A DNA stretch of 64,000 nucleotides. Origin: Lewinella sp. LCG006 (lineage in GTDB: Bacteria > Bacteroidota > Bacteroidia > Chitinophagales > Saprospiraceae). Made by a program: the position numbers and the translations under genes. The stretch lies in contig NZ_CP160680.1 of the NCBI RefSeq assembly GCF_040784935.1, positions 4,817,802-4,881,801 on the forward strand, in the 5' to 3' direction. The notes below the pieces were generated by a model that was not told where the DNA came from, did not search any database, and saw nothing but the letters and a program-made list of their open reading frames with translations. This document shows positions 29,070 to 38,795 of this stretch, in pieces. The stretch's first letter is position 1. Each line of letters starts with the position of its first letter.

Positions 29070-29384
29070 TGGTTTTTGATTTAGTGATGTTGAGTAAATA
29101 AATCAGCCTTCTTGATGAATGCCTTTTGACCTTGCACGTCGCTAAATCTCGAGGTGTCGGGACGTTGATGCCTGCATCGCCTACGTTTTTTGCCTCGTTC
29201 AGTGCTAAAATACATTTTCATCAATAGACTAGAAAATATATAATCAAGTGTGATTTTGCCTATATCTAGCGTGTTTTTTTAGCCTACCACAAAAATTGTC
29301 AGAGAACCGATGCTTTTATGTGCACAGTATAACCATAAACCTCCCAATGTTTAAGTAAATTACAATCCATTGTCAACTGAACCG
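29070..29384. other. Intergenic region before the T9SS type B gene
   Basis: About 315 bases between divergent genes. I see several AT-rich stretches suitable for promoters (around 29230-29290) but no convincing TAnnTTTG/TTTG pair, repeat or small gene. Confidence 0.4.
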
Positions 29385-31955
29385 ATGTCATTGTTACGGG
29401 TTTCCCTTCTTTCTTTCGTTTTTTCTTTCCTTTACTTTATCGTAAATAGCCAGACCTTTCCTTGCGATGGCCGCTTGATGTTGTCTGCGGCCTCGAGCAA
29501 TACCACTGTTTATAGCATTAGTTTCGGTGGGTTTGGAGCTGTCTTCTACAGTGGCTTTCCCGTTTACATTGGGGAAAGCTTTGATGCGGTAGGCTTCAAT
29601 CCAAAGGACAATTACATTTATGGCTTTCAAGCAAGTACCCAGTCTATCGTAAGACTTCGCTCCAATGGCAGCTACGAAGTAATCGGTACGGTACCCCAGC
29701 TGAATGCTTATGCGGGAGATTGTTCTCCGGAAGGATTGTACCTCTGCCATAGCAATGAGCTGGACAAGATCTTGGTCTATGAGGTGATTGATAACTTTCA
29801 ACTGGTCAATCAGCTGGATCTTTTTTGGGATCCCGAATCAGAAAATAGTGGACCTTTTACAACTCGATTGGATGATTTTGCTATCGACCCCAATGATCCA
29901 ACCGTAGCCTACGCTTTTCAGGGTAATTATTTGCAGAATGATTTCCTCCCCGCAGCCACTCGTGGGTATCTCCTGCGCATCAACCTGGACTTTACCGACC
30001 CCAATGCTGGTATGGTGACGCCGGTTGCGGCTATTCCCATTAATGTTATACTTCAGCTGGGGAGTCTGTTTTTTACGAAGGAAGGCCAGCTGTTTGGTTT
30101 AGGGCCCTTCACTACGGGGCCGTTTATCGAGAACCGGTTGATTTCCATTAACCCAACCACGGGAGCTACCTTTGTCCAGGGATTGAGTCCGCCGCAAGCG
30201 GCGATCAGTGATGGTTGTTCTTGTCCTTATAGTCTTTCTTTTGAAAATGATATTATCACCCGTTTTACGCCTTGCAGCAATGCTGAATTAAGCTTTGTCT
30301 TGAAAATCAACAATCGCTCCAATATACCATTGACCGATCTCATGCTTACGGATACGATCCCCGAAGGAATCATTATCCAGGGTGTTACCGGAGGTTTTAG
30401 CGGTACGATTGCTCCGGGTACCGGGGTGGGCACCAACTTGATAACCATTAATAATCTCAACGTCGCTCCGAAAGAGCAAGTGGTCATTACGATCAATGCA
30501 GCGGTGGTAGATATTCCTGTCGGCTACATCGATAACCAGGCTCATCTTTTCAATTTACCATCGCTTTTTGGCGGCTACATGGCGTCTGATGATCCACAGA
30601 CGGTCGGATTCATCGGCGATGCGTCTCAATTTGCCTCCAATCCACAACCGATTGATCAGGTACAGGTAGAGGTTATCCCTCCGTCCAATTGTCTTGACGC
30701 CAATGACGCTCAGATGATTGTCTCTTCCCCTTTGCTGTTGGCGGGAGAAAATTATCAAATTAAATTACGTAATCAGAGTTGGGAGGAGTTCAATTTTCAG
30801 TTGGACATTGATAACGATCAAACCTTCGTATTAGATAGTCTCCGTCCTGGAGAATATCATATTGCCCAGGTTACCCCTCAGAACAGCAGGTGTAGTTTTG
30901 CCTGGAAGGATACCACCATTATAATTGATCCTCCCAACGAGCAATTGCAAGTAACAGCCACCAGTAACAGCCCGCTTTGTGCAGGCTTGCCCCTGCAACT
31001 TAATGCCACCGTAGATCCGGATGGTAGTGTTACCTGGAGGGGCCCCGAAATCTTTTTTTCCACCCAAGAGCAAACACAAATAAATCCGGTAACGCCTGCT
31101 TATACAGGCACTTTTGAGATGACAGCAAGGTATGGCGCTTGTGAGCAAGTTAGAACCATTGAAGTTGAAGTGGCGGAGGAAATTCAGGCCTCCATCATGG
31201 GGGAACTTGAATATTGCGAAAGAGAAGATATGGTGCTCAGCGCAGAAGGTAATGGTACGTTGGAGACGTTCCGGTGGTCGGGGCCAGCGGAGTTGCAAAG
31301 TAGCGACTCGCTAATAAGCATACCCACCATCCGCCCAGATCAGGCTGGACAGTATGAAGTCTTTATCGATAATGGGTATTGTACCGATACAGCCAGCGTT
31401 TGGGTGACAGTGCTTCCTTCTCCAAGCATTGTTTTGCCTCGGGTGATCGAAACTGATTTCTGTGAAACCGTCAGTTTAAGCTCCGAGATCACGGGAGACA
31501 ACGCGGTAAGCTACTCCTGGACCCCCAACGAAGGACTAAGTTGCTACGATTGTCCCGCACCGACCTTGCAGGTACCTTTTTTATCTCGTTATCAGTTGAC
31601 GGTCATCAACGACTATATGTGCACGGATACAGCCTTGGTAAGCCCGGTCTTAGCGAGGGAAAAGCTGATGTACGTCCCCAATGTTTTTAGCCCCAATCGT
31701 GACGGTATCAATGACTATTTTCAACTGTTTCCAGACTGTGGGGTGGCGGCCCTTAAAAACCTGGCTATCGTCGACCGCTGGGGGGCTGTCGTTTACGCAA
31801 AAAGCACCATTGACCCCCAGGATACGAGTGATTTTTGGAATGGCATGATTAACGGCAAAGTTGCTCCCGCCGGCGTCTACATTTGGCAGGTAGAGGTAGC
31901 ACTGGTGGATGGCTCCCAGCTGAAGTTGTTTGGAGATGTGACGGTGCTGCGGTGA
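29385..31955 (+). CDS. Surface protein with DUF11-like domain and gliding-type (T9SS type B) C-terminus
   Basis: 856 residues from ATG 29385; a TTG at 29370 is also in frame. The signal peptide is followed by a beta-propeller-like region (to about 300). A DUF11-type domain comes next (LSFENDIITRFTPCSNAEL, NIPLTDLMLTDTIPEGI), then two Ig-like/PKD-like units with disulphide pairs (ITGDNAVSYSWTPNEGL). The last 90 residues, YVPNVFSPNRDGINDYFQL to VYIWQVEVALVDG, form the gliding-motility-associated C-terminal domain (type B signal). Family knowledge: type B substrates need a PorP/SprF-family partner, and one is encoded convergently 43 bp downstream. Probable adhesin exported by T9SS. Confidence 0.93.
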   Translation: MSLLRVSLLSFVFSFLYFIVNSQTFPCDGRLMLSAASSNTTVYSISFGGFGAVFYSGFPVYIGESFDAVGFNPKDNYIYGFQASTQSIVRLRSNGSYEVIGTVPQLNAYAGDCSPEGLYLCHSNELDKILVYEVIDNFQLVNQLDLFWDPESENSGPFTTRLDDFAIDPNDPTVAYAFQGNYLQNDFLPAATRGYLLRINLDFTDPNAGMVTPVAAIPINVILQLGSLFFTKEGQLFGLGPFTTGPFIENRLISINPTTGATFVQGLSPPQAAISDGCSCPYSLSFENDIITRFTPCSNAELSFVLKINNRSNIPLTDLMLTDTIPEGIIIQGVTGGFSGTIAPGTGVGTNLITINNLNVAPKEQVVITINAAVVDIPVGYIDNQAHLFNLPSLFGGYMASDDPQTVGFIGDASQFASNPQPIDQVQVEVIPPSNCLDANDAQMIVSSPLLLAGENYQIKLRNQSWEEFNFQLDIDNDQTFVLDSLRPGEYHIAQVTPQNSRCSFAWKDTTIIIDPPNEQLQVTATSNSPLCAGLPLQLNATVDPDGSVTWRGPEIFFSTQEQTQINPVTPAYTGTFEMTARYGACEQVRTIEVEVAEEIQASIMGELEYCEREDMVLSAEGNGTLETFRWSGPAELQSSDSLISIPTIRPDQAGQYEVFIDNGYCTDTASVWVTVLPSPSIVLPRVIETDFCETVSLSSEITGDNAVSYSWTPNEGLSCYDCPAPTLQVPFLSRYQLTVINDYMCTDTALVSPVLAREKLMYVPNVFSPNRDGINDYFQLFPDCGVAALKNLAIVDRWGAVVYAKSTIDPQDTSDFWNGMINGKVAPAGVYIWQVEVALVDGSQLKLFGDVTVLR

Positions 31956-31998
31956 TCTATTTGGTATTGTTTTCGGTTCTTTTCTTGGGTAGCAGATT

Positions 31999-32925
31999 TT
32001 ACCTGCCGAAAACATACCCCAAAGAAAATTCATGTGCATTACTCTCCGTAGATTGGAACCGATCAAAGGAATACCCTAGTAGAATACCGTTTAATTCTAC
32101 CATTGTTGATAAAACGAATACATTGACATCTCTCCCGTCAAAATTTTGGGTTGTTTTTGCAAGAAGGCCTAATTGCAAGAAATCAAACTCATTGGCTTTG
32201 AAATAAAATTTTCCTGCAAGGCCAAAGAGAAGTTGGTCAAAAAAACCTTGTTTAAAATAGAGAAAAGAAGGAGCCAAGGATATTTTAGCCATGATCGGGA
32301 CTTCTGCAACTCCGTGAATGGTGTAGCGAAGATCCGGTCTTACGGTTCCAGTTTCGAAGAAAGAAACATTTGGTTTATTCAAATGAGCTATTCCTGACCC
32401 AAGTTGAAACTGAAACCGATTTTGTGAAATGTACTGCCAGTTTATTCCTGAAGAGAAATCGGGGTAGCTTATCTTCGACTTAAAATCTTCTGGCTCTGTA
32501 CCAGGAGACCATTCCAAATCCAATTTCTTCGTTACAACCCCCAGATTAAACCCTAATGATATGTTATGGTGGGCATCTTTAGTATCACCTAAATTTTGGG
32601 ATATCGAAGTTGAAAGGTTATATGAATTGGTAGATAAGGATTGACCTGCATTATCTAAGAGGGCATGCATTCCCAAGCTCAATTTACGTTTACTGCCTTC
32701 GTTAAATTTATACTCAAATGACGCCGCACTGGTATTAAAAGCATTTTTGCCTAGTAGAGAGCGCCATTGGTCTCGATATTTCGTGCGAAGCCTGATATTT
32801 CCTTTGAAGTTTCCTGTTAGCGAAGGGTTGAAATAAATCGGCATGTTTTCCCACTGTGTAAAGATTACGTCTTGCGCTAGCAATTGAGGTTGATAAGCAT
32901 GCAGAAAAAGTAGAAGAATAACCAT
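31999..32925 (-). CDS. PorP/SprF-family outer membrane protein
   Basis: 308 residues from the ATG at 32925, which has a strong AGGAGG seven bases upstream, unusual in Bacteroidota and decisive over the in-frame ATG at 32958. A signal peptide (ends LLAQ) is followed by the family hallmark DVIFTQWENMPIYFNPSLTG. Then come alternating amphipathic strands of a beta-barrel (FQFQLGSGIAHL, KISLAPSFLYF) and the terminal FSLGYVFGR. Family knowledge: SprF-like proteins help individual T9SS type B substrates reach or stay on the surface. It converges on the type B gene, its likely client. Confidence 0.93.
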   Translation of the reverse strand: MVILLLFLHAYQPQLLAQDVIFTQWENMPIYFNPSLTGNFKGNIRLRTKYRDQWRSLLGKNAFNTSAASFEYKFNEGSKRKLSLGMHALLDNAGQSLSTNSYNLSTSISQNLGDTKDAHHNISLGFNLGVVTKKLDLEWSPGTEPEDFKSKISYPDFSSGINWQYISQNRFQFQLGSGIAHLNKPNVSFFETGTVRPDLRYTIHGVAEVPIMAKISLAPSFLYFKQGFFDQLLFGLAGKFYFKANEFDFLQLGLLAKTTQNFDGRDVNVFVLSTMVELNGILLGYSFDRFQSTESNAHEFSLGYVFGR

Positions 32926-33152
32926 TCGTATTCCTCCTTTTATTTCGAAATGTAGCATTCAACAAATATTTTTTAGCTAATAAAGTTTAGGTGGTAAATC
33001 TAAGCAGTAATTTCGGTATTGGCATAGCGATCTTGTGGGGGCGAAAGTCGTGTAGGGGGGAGACGAGTACGGCGTCACTTTAAGTAGCCAAGGGAAGAGA
33101 GACTTTAATAATGCTCGTAGCAATGGCTTAGCTGTTTCCCGACATCAGCTTT

Positions 33153-34472
33153 TTAAATCAAAGTTGGTAGATAACTTGTCATCCTATCCATAGCTACTTC
33201 CAAATGGGCAAGAGGAACTGCGGTGTACACGATTCTGAAAAGCCCTTTTTTCTGATGCTGAAAACCCGAACCAGGGGTGAGCAATACGCCCGTGTTTTTA
33301 TAAATATCCACCCAGAGTGCTTCCTGGCCTTTGTCACTGTTCTCTTTTAGGAATTTAGAAAAATCTGCCCAAACAAACAAACTTCCCCTGGCGGGAACGT
33401 AGGGGACTTCCATTTTTCTTAAAGCCGAAACCACCAGCTTATAGCTTTGAGTAAGGCGCGCTTTGTTTCCCTGTATATAGCTTTCCATAAAAGCTGCATC
33501 ACTAAGCATTACTCCTACCATCCACTGGGTAATATTTGAAACCAGGTGAGGAATATTTAGATTCCCCAGGCCCGTCATGAAAGCTGCGTTGAGCGAATGC
33601 ACCACACCAAACCGCAATCCAGACATGGCAAAATCTTTGGAGAAGGCATACCACAAATGCAAATAATCACTTTTTGCTTCGTGCATGATGGTGGCAAAAG
33701 AAGCATAGCTTGAGGTGGCTTGGTAGTCCTTTTGCAAGTCCTTTTCTTGGGTGTCAATCAAGGAAAGCCCGTAGATTTCATTGACAATCAGGTGAACCTT
33801 ATGGGCCATACACCAGTCTGCCAACTCCCACAATTGCTGTTTTGTATACCTGCACCCCGTGGGATTGTCGGGAGAAGTGATCAATAATATTTTGAAGCAC
33901 TTTCCCTGAGCTTCTAGTGCTGCCCAGGCTTTATCCAGGTCTGCTGGTTGGACGGGGGCCTCGGAGCCCATTTCGGTTAGCTCATAATGTGTCTGAAGAT
34001 CGTAGCGCTCCATGCCACTTTTTAGTCCTAGATCGTTGGTATACATCGGATAGGATGGTGCGGGGATCACCACCACATCACCAGGATTGGCCAGCACAAA
34101 TGAACTGACTTCTATAATTGCTGAGGCACCGGCCGAGAAGCCAATGGTGTCGGCAGCAATGGGGCATTTGCAGAGGTAGCGTTCCATGAATAGCGCTACT
34201 TGGGCTCTGACCTCCGGATGTCCTAAAAGGTCGGTATAATTCAATACCCAATCGGGCATTTCATTTTGCTGAAGAATAGTGGCCAACTGCGCTTTAATGG
34301 TCGATGAGGAAAGGGTGTTTTCTGCAACATTCAAAGGAAATGCACCCTCGGGGTTGCTATCAGGACAATACAGATTTTGATTGGCATCCATAAATAATTC
34401 AAAATCAATTCTAGCGGGATTTTCGGCCAAGGCACGGCCTCTGGTAGATAGGCTATTGGTTTGATCAGTCAT
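33153..34472 (-). CDS. PLP-dependent aminotransferase, class I/II
   Basis: 439 residues from ATG 34472, preceded by AAGGA; a longer frame to 34637 overlaps the upstream gene and is unlikely. It has the fold type I layout of 1-aminocyclopropane-1-carboxylate synthase-like enzymes: NLGLKSGMERYDL region, SPDNPTG at about 200-206, NEIYG at about 231 (Asn-Glu where many members have Asp-Glu), and the PLP-binding SK in YAFSKDFAMSGLRFG (K279). It is the last gene of the CTQ oxidase operon, 73 bp after the flavoprotein gene. It may supply or consume the amino-acid or keto-acid substrate of the oxidase. That link is inference. Confidence 0.88.
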   Translation of the reverse strand: MTDQTNSLSTRGRALAENPARIDFELFMDANQNLYCPDSNPEGAFPLNVAENTLSSSTIKAQLATILQQNEMPDWVLNYTDLLGHPEVRAQVALFMERYLCKCPIAADTIGFSAGASAIIEVSSFVLANPGDVVVIPAPSYPMYTNDLGLKSGMERYDLQTHYELTEMGSEAPVQPADLDKAWAALEAQGKCFKILLITSPDNPTGCRYTKQQLWELADWCMAHKVHLIVNEIYGLSLIDTQEKDLQKDYQATSSYASFATIMHEAKSDYLHLWYAFSKDFAMSGLRFGVVHSLNAAFMTGLGNLNIPHLVSNITQWMVGVMLSDAAFMESYIQGNKARLTQSYKLVVSALRKMEVPYVPARGSLFVWADFSKFLKENSDKGQEALWVDIYKNTGVLLTPGSGFQHQKKGLFRIVYTAVPLAHLEVAMDRMTSYLPTLI

Positions 34473-34545
34473 GTTATCCTTTATTATTTTATCAAAAGTA
34501 AAAAAATACAAACAGGCCATTTCTCCTCCAGGCCGCTTTTTTAGC

Positions 34546-35658
34546 TCAAATGCTATGCCTTTTACGCCAAAAAGCTTGGTTGGCCCAGCGCTGTTCCTGT
34601 GCGTAACTATAGGTTTTGTTTTTTTGGTACGCTGCATAGCGTTGACGAACGAAGTCTGAAAAACTAGAAGACGGGGCCTCTTTTTTGAAAAAGGAACTCA
34701 CCTTATGGAGACAAGCAATGCCATCGGAGAGCGCTTTATGAATCCCTTGAGCAGCGATGGGGTCGTAACTGGAAGCAGCATCCCCAATCGCCATCCAGTT
34801 GGAACCTTCCAACTGGGGGAGGATGCCGGAAAAGATGGGCCAGGTATGATAGGTTTTGTTTTGGAGTTTTAAGCTGGCTAGACTTTTTCCAACGAAAGAA
34901 GTTTGATCAATTGCTTTTTCAAAACCCTGCTGGTCTTTTTTTTGTAAGAAAGGCAGCATCTCTTTCTCGGTCACGACCATACTTACCAGCCGGTCATTAG
35001 GCAATTTAGCCGTATACCACCAACCTGTGGGTGTGGCCTCAAGCAGCACTTGTCGAGTAATATTACCAGCAGCGATTTGGGCAAACCTCACCATCGCAAA
35101 TAGCTGATCGTCTAGTTGTTTTTCAATGCCTACTGCTTTCGCAAAACGGGCTTTGCTCCCTGTAGCGTCGATGACAAAATGGGCCTGGAGCTGATGTTTT
35201 TTTTGTGTGCTTACATCAAGGAGGCTTAAGTGATGAGGCGCATTTTCTTCTTTATCTGCATTGCTTGAAAGGAATCTTAGTTGGTACTCCAATTGCGCAC
35301 CTCGTTTTACGGCTTCATTAGCCAGCATTTGGTCGAAATGAGGTCGATCCAGTCGCCAGGCAGGACCGAGAGGGTTGACGATAAAATCGTTGTATCCCAC
35401 CGCCGCCCGTCCCCATACGGATGCATAACCCGGGCAAGGTGAGTGAGGACCCTCGCGAAAAGTGTCCAGGAGGCCTAGTTTCCTCAGCAACAATAAAGTA
35501 TCTGGCGGGCAGCTTTCACCGATTCGCTCTTGCTCAGGGGGCTGGCTCTCAGCGATCAGTACTGAGTAGGGAGCATCTTGTAATAGGGTGATGGCCGCGG
35601 CTAAACCAGCCGGGCCACCCCCTAGAATAACAATATCGTAATGCGACCTTAATTTCAA
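34546..35658 (-). CDS. LodB/GoxB-like FAD-dependent oxidoreductase (CTQ maturase)
   Basis: This 370-residue flavoprotein has the dinucleotide-binding motif ILGGGPAGLAAAITLL at residues 10-25 and ERIGESCPP (about 45), the signature shared by LodB/GoxB and tryptophan halogenase-like proteins. ATGSKARFAKA and IGDAASSYDPIAAQGIH complete the FAD site. It lacks the WxWxIP motif of true halogenases. Its start overlaps the stop of the CTQ oxidase gene by four bases (35655-35658), indicating coupled translation. Family knowledge: LodB and GoxB are needed to form the cysteine tryptophylquinone in their partner oxidase. Function assigned by family plus context. Confidence 0.88.
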   Translation of the reverse strand: MKLRSHYDIVILGGGPAGLAAAITLLQDAPYSVLIAESQPPEQERIGESCPPDTLLLLRKLGLLDTFREGPHSPCPGYASVWGRAAVGYNDFIVNPLGPAWRLDRPHFDQMLANEAVKRGAQLEYQLRFLSSNADKEENAPHHLSLLDVSTQKKHQLQAHFVIDATGSKARFAKAVGIEKQLDDQLFAMVRFAQIAAGNITRQVLLEATPTGWWYTAKLPNDRLVSMVVTEKEMLPFLQKKDQQGFEKAIDQTSFVGKSLASLKLQNKTYHTWPIFSGILPQLEGSNWMAIGDAASSYDPIAAQGIHKALSDGIACLHKVSSFFKKEAPSSSFSDFVRQRYAAYQKNKTYSYAQEQRWANQAFWRKRHSI

Positions 35659-37745
35659 TGCTTGAGCTTCTTTTTTGGCGGATTAGCATTGAATGGCCAG
35701 ATGGCTACTGGGTCGGTAGCATCACCCGGGCGTGTAAGCTTACTCTGCACTTCGAGGTAGAGCTTGGGCGAAAATTGCTGCCCCGGTAGGTCAATATTCG
35801 TACCCTGGATGATGATGCCAATTTTGTCCCAGTTTTTGACGGAATCCAGCGGGTCCTGGAACGTAGCTGCGGAGGCTGGATTGATGGCATAAGTGCCGGG
35901 CCCTCGAATTGACCAGCGTTGTTTGGGCAACACATTATTGACCACTTCTTCGGCTACGTACACGGCATCCGGGCGCTGTGATGGCCACGACCAGTAGAGC
36001 GTAGTAGCAGCGCCATTGCTCTCGTTGACACCATTCGTGTTGATCAAAGTTTGGTGAATCGAACAGGAGTTATAATCCGTTTGCCAGGGGATCGCCATAA
36101 ATTTCGACATGTCGCCGGGTTCCAGTCCGTCGGTCATATCGTGCAGGGGAATCCATCCACTGCTGAGGAAGGGGACGTCGGGTTTTGCCTTGCTGTAATC
36201 CAGTTGGAAGTGTTTTATCCGGAAAGGTCCCGAACCTGATTTGCGCCAATCGGTCATATAAATTTCGGGCGACTGAACGGTATAGCTCACCTCAATACCT
36301 GGCACATACCTCCCGCCGAGACAGTTGGACAAAGAGGCCATGTCCAGCATTTCACCGGGCCCAAGTTGTTTGCCATCACCTTTGTTAAAATTATTATTGC
36401 TCCATTGCTCCAGGAGGAAATACTGGGTTTTAGTTACCGTCAGAAACGAGGTGCCGGAAGCACCCAAGGAAAGTGGCATCAGGGGGGCACCGATATTTGT
36501 TTCATCCTTGAAGGGATTACGCAGGAAGTTCAGCCCCGCCATAATGGTTTTGTCAGGATCATCTTCCGCGCTGATGGATTCCACTGCGTGGTGCGCCCTT
36601 AGAGCCATTTCTGGCAAATTAGCGGTCCACCGCTGTAGGCTGGAAGCAATGAAAACAGGCTGCACATCGCGGGCAAAAGAAGGAACATAATCTTTGTTGT
36701 ACTTTTTGCCATCATAAAGCTCAGGTTGTAATTCCAGCTCTCGCACCCAGGTATCATAAACATCATCCCAGACAGAAACGACGTTGCGAATTTGGGGTGC
36801 ATAGGAGGGATCGCCACAGACCACCCAGGCACCAAAAGCTTCCTCCGAAGAGCCGTCGTCGAATTTTACGGTTACGGATACCGGCCCGTCAGAGGCAGAG
36901 TCGTACCAACCCACGTTGTTGAGGTCGCCGGTCATCTGAATGGGTAGACCATATTCGTCGTATTGGCCTACGGCATTGCCCGTACTGGGGAGTACCAATA
37001 GTCTGCCTTTATCATCCGTAAGTATTGACCCCAGGGTGTCTAACGGGCCGTTGGGCTCAAACAATTCATCGTTGACATCGGCGGGAAAGCGCACCGGATA
37101 GTCGGGGTATTCCTGGATATTGCCTCCTTCACCCACTGCCGAGGGCATGGTTTTGCCATCAAAGTGGGCCACTTCTTCATATTTGGCGGAGATAGCTCTT
37201 GGTCCGGCATCAATCATCAATTGATTGAGACGGGAAGGGTCATTGATTTCACCGTGCACTTCGGGATTACGCTTTTGGGGCTGCCCATCGTAATAGTCGG
37301 GATCACCGGGTTTGCCCACCTTTTTGTAGGCATTGATTCCCAGGTTGTTGACGACGTTGTAGGCGGCCGCTTTTTTGTTGGCCAAATGCACGGTCCAGAG
37401 CAAATCGGTGACGATACGGCCATCGGCCATTTCGGTGCCTACGACGACCTCGGTACCTTCACCGCCGGGGTAGGTGTCTACTCCTTGGAAGTTGTAAGCA
37501 TACAGGCGAAAACGAGCAGCTTGTTTTTTCAGTTGCCCATCCGCATCGCGGAGGTCGCTGCTGGTGACAAATTCATCCTCGGTGCCAGGTTTGATGGGTA
37601 AACCGCCGGTGGTAGTGGTGCCAGGCAGAGGAAGACCCGCACTGGTTTCAGGCGATAGGTAATATTCCTCACTGTTCCCAAAGCGGGCAAAATTGATGGT
37701 AGGATGAACCCTGAATATGGTTTTATGCTTTTTTGTTTTTTTCAT
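35655..37745 (-). CDS. LodA/GoxA-family CTQ-dependent amino acid oxidase
   Basis: 696 residues from ATG 37745 (an upstream GTG at 37769 adds eight residues). No signal peptide is seen. The N-terminus TIFRVHPTINFARFGNSEEY is the family hallmark. SLSNCLGGRYVPGIE contains the cross-linking Cys (about 475), and MAIPWQTDYNSCS the Trp (about 554) that together would form cysteine tryptophylquinone; WPSQRPDAV follows as in the family. Family knowledge: LodA oxidises lysine and GoxA glycine, releasing hydrogen peroxide and ammonia. The C-to-W spacing of 79 is somewhat larger than in LodA (65). Substrate unknown. Coupled to its maturase by a 4-nt overlap. Confidence 0.92.
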   Translation of the reverse strand: MKKTKKHKTIFRVHPTINFARFGNSEEYYLSPETSAGLPLPGTTTTGGLPIKPGTEDEFVTSSDLRDADGQLKKQAARFRLYAYNFQGVDTYPGGEGTEVVVGTEMADGRIVTDLLWTVHLANKKAAAYNVVNNLGINAYKKVGKPGDPDYYDGQPQKRNPEVHGEINDPSRLNQLMIDAGPRAISAKYEEVAHFDGKTMPSAVGEGGNIQEYPDYPVRFPADVNDELFEPNGPLDTLGSILTDDKGRLLVLPSTGNAVGQYDEYGLPIQMTGDLNNVGWYDSASDGPVSVTVKFDDGSSEEAFGAWVVCGDPSYAPQIRNVVSVWDDVYDTWVRELELQPELYDGKKYNKDYVPSFARDVQPVFIASSLQRWTANLPEMALRAHHAVESISAEDDPDKTIMAGLNFLRNPFKDETNIGAPLMPLSLGASGTSFLTVTKTQYFLLEQWSNNNFNKGDGKQLGPGEMLDMASLSNCLGGRYVPGIEVSYTVQSPEIYMTDWRKSGSGPFRIKHFQLDYSKAKPDVPFLSSGWIPLHDMTDGLEPGDMSKFMAIPWQTDYNSCSIHQTLINTNGVNESNGAATTLYWSWPSQRPDAVYVAEEVVNNVLPKQRWSIRGPGTYAINPASAATFQDPLDSVKNWDKIGIIIQGTNIDLPGQQFSPKLYLEVQSKLTRPGDATDPVAIWPFNANPPKKKLKH

Positions 37746-37826
37746 TTTTTTACTTTTTGGTAGCCCCACGCAGACAAGGGGCTGAATTCCTTTATGGACT
37801 GATGCCGAAAGTTCAGCAATCCCTGT

Positions 37827-38795
37827 TTAGCTAAATTTAGGCGTCACCTCGTTTTCCCAACAGTTGCGAATAGCTCCACCTACGGAGGCCATGATCGGGA
37901 AAAAGCTTTGTGGATTTTCACCAGCAAACAAGCCTTCAAGAACAGCCCTTAATTCGGTAAACTGAGCGATCAGAATGGCTTCCAGCTTCTTTTGGTGAGC
38001 GTTGTATTTAGCTGGAGCTATCGCTTTGAAAGTGGTAGGTAATGATTTACCATTTTTGATTTCCATGAATTTATCGAAGTGATCATCTTCAGCGAAGGAA
38101 TCATCGGCAGTATTACGGAATGTTTCGGCCATGGTTTCAGTGTTTTTGCCTTCTCCTTCGCCTTGTTCGGTGATGAGATCAATAAGAAGGTCGACCTGAT
38201 GGAAGCCATTTTCTCCGGATTCGGTAATGGTCATGGAAGGCATATTACGATAAAACGCGCCGAAGAAATCAACCTGTTTTACCCCGCCTCTAATTTCATT
38301 TTTCAATTGAGCAGCTCCGTAGCGAAGTGCTTGGTAAAATTGGCCAATACTGCCGTAGTCAGTGGTCTCTTCGCGAAGATCAGGCGCCTCTCCGGAAAGT
38401 GACTCCGGCAACTCAATCAGACACATGGCGTTGATGTGTTTCAGATCCAATGGTCCAATTTCTGCGGTGTACGGATTATACTTTTTGAGCTCCGACTTGC
38501 TATCTCCTGAAAAATCGATATGCGGTATTTCTCCTTTATATGTTGGTGCCCCCAATTTAGGAGAAAGGCCATAGGCGTTGGCAATATTCGCCGCCGTTTG
38601 CAAATGGAGCATCTCTTGATTGACAACCGTTCGGATAAGCTGATAGGCCGGGTCGGTACGGTCTTTAATCGAATACATGGCGGACATGTAAAAAGGAATG
38701 GTCCAAAACTCCAGATCCACCGCATATTGAAGGTGCTGTCGGAGGTGAGAAATGTCCCACTTGTCCAGGGGGATAATAGTAGATTTCTTTTTCAT
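37827..38795 (-). CDS. Ferritin-like domain protein (VioB-type, PF12902-like)
   Basis: A 322-residue cytoplasmic protein. Its first 240 residues form a four-helix bundle with LEFWTIPFYMSAM (Glu at about 28), NQEMLHLQ (an ExxH pair at about 65), SIGQFYQAL and LITEQGEGEG, ending with DDHFDKFMEI (His). These positions match the carboxylate/His ligands of the ferritin-like domain first described in VioB of violacein synthesis. The first gene of the operon, 81 bp before the CTQ oxidase. Family knowledge: VioB-type domains couple imines made by an amino acid oxidase, and here the oxidase is next door. A metal-dependent role in the same pathway is plausible. Confidence 0.8.
   Translation of the reverse strand: MKKKSTIIPLDKWDISHLRQHLQYAVDLEFWTIPFYMSAMYSIKDRTDPAYQLIRTVVNQEMLHLQTAANIANAYGLSPKLGAPTYKGEIPHIDFSGDSKSELKKYNPYTAEIGPLDLKHINAMCLIELPESLSGEAPDLREETTDYGSIGQFYQALRYGAAQLKNEIRGGVKQVDFFGAFYRNMPSMTITESGENGFHQVDLLIDLITEQGEGEGKNTETMAETFRNTADDSFAEDDHFDKFMEIKNGKSLPTTFKAIAPAKYNAHQKKLEAILIAQFTELRAVLEGLFAGENPQSFFPIMASVGGAIRNCWENEVTPKFS

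Noticed and set aside
34473-34637. N-terminal extension of the aminotransferase
   Set aside because: It overlaps the flavoprotein gene and the internal ATG has a better ribosome binding site; the extension resembles no aminotransferase.
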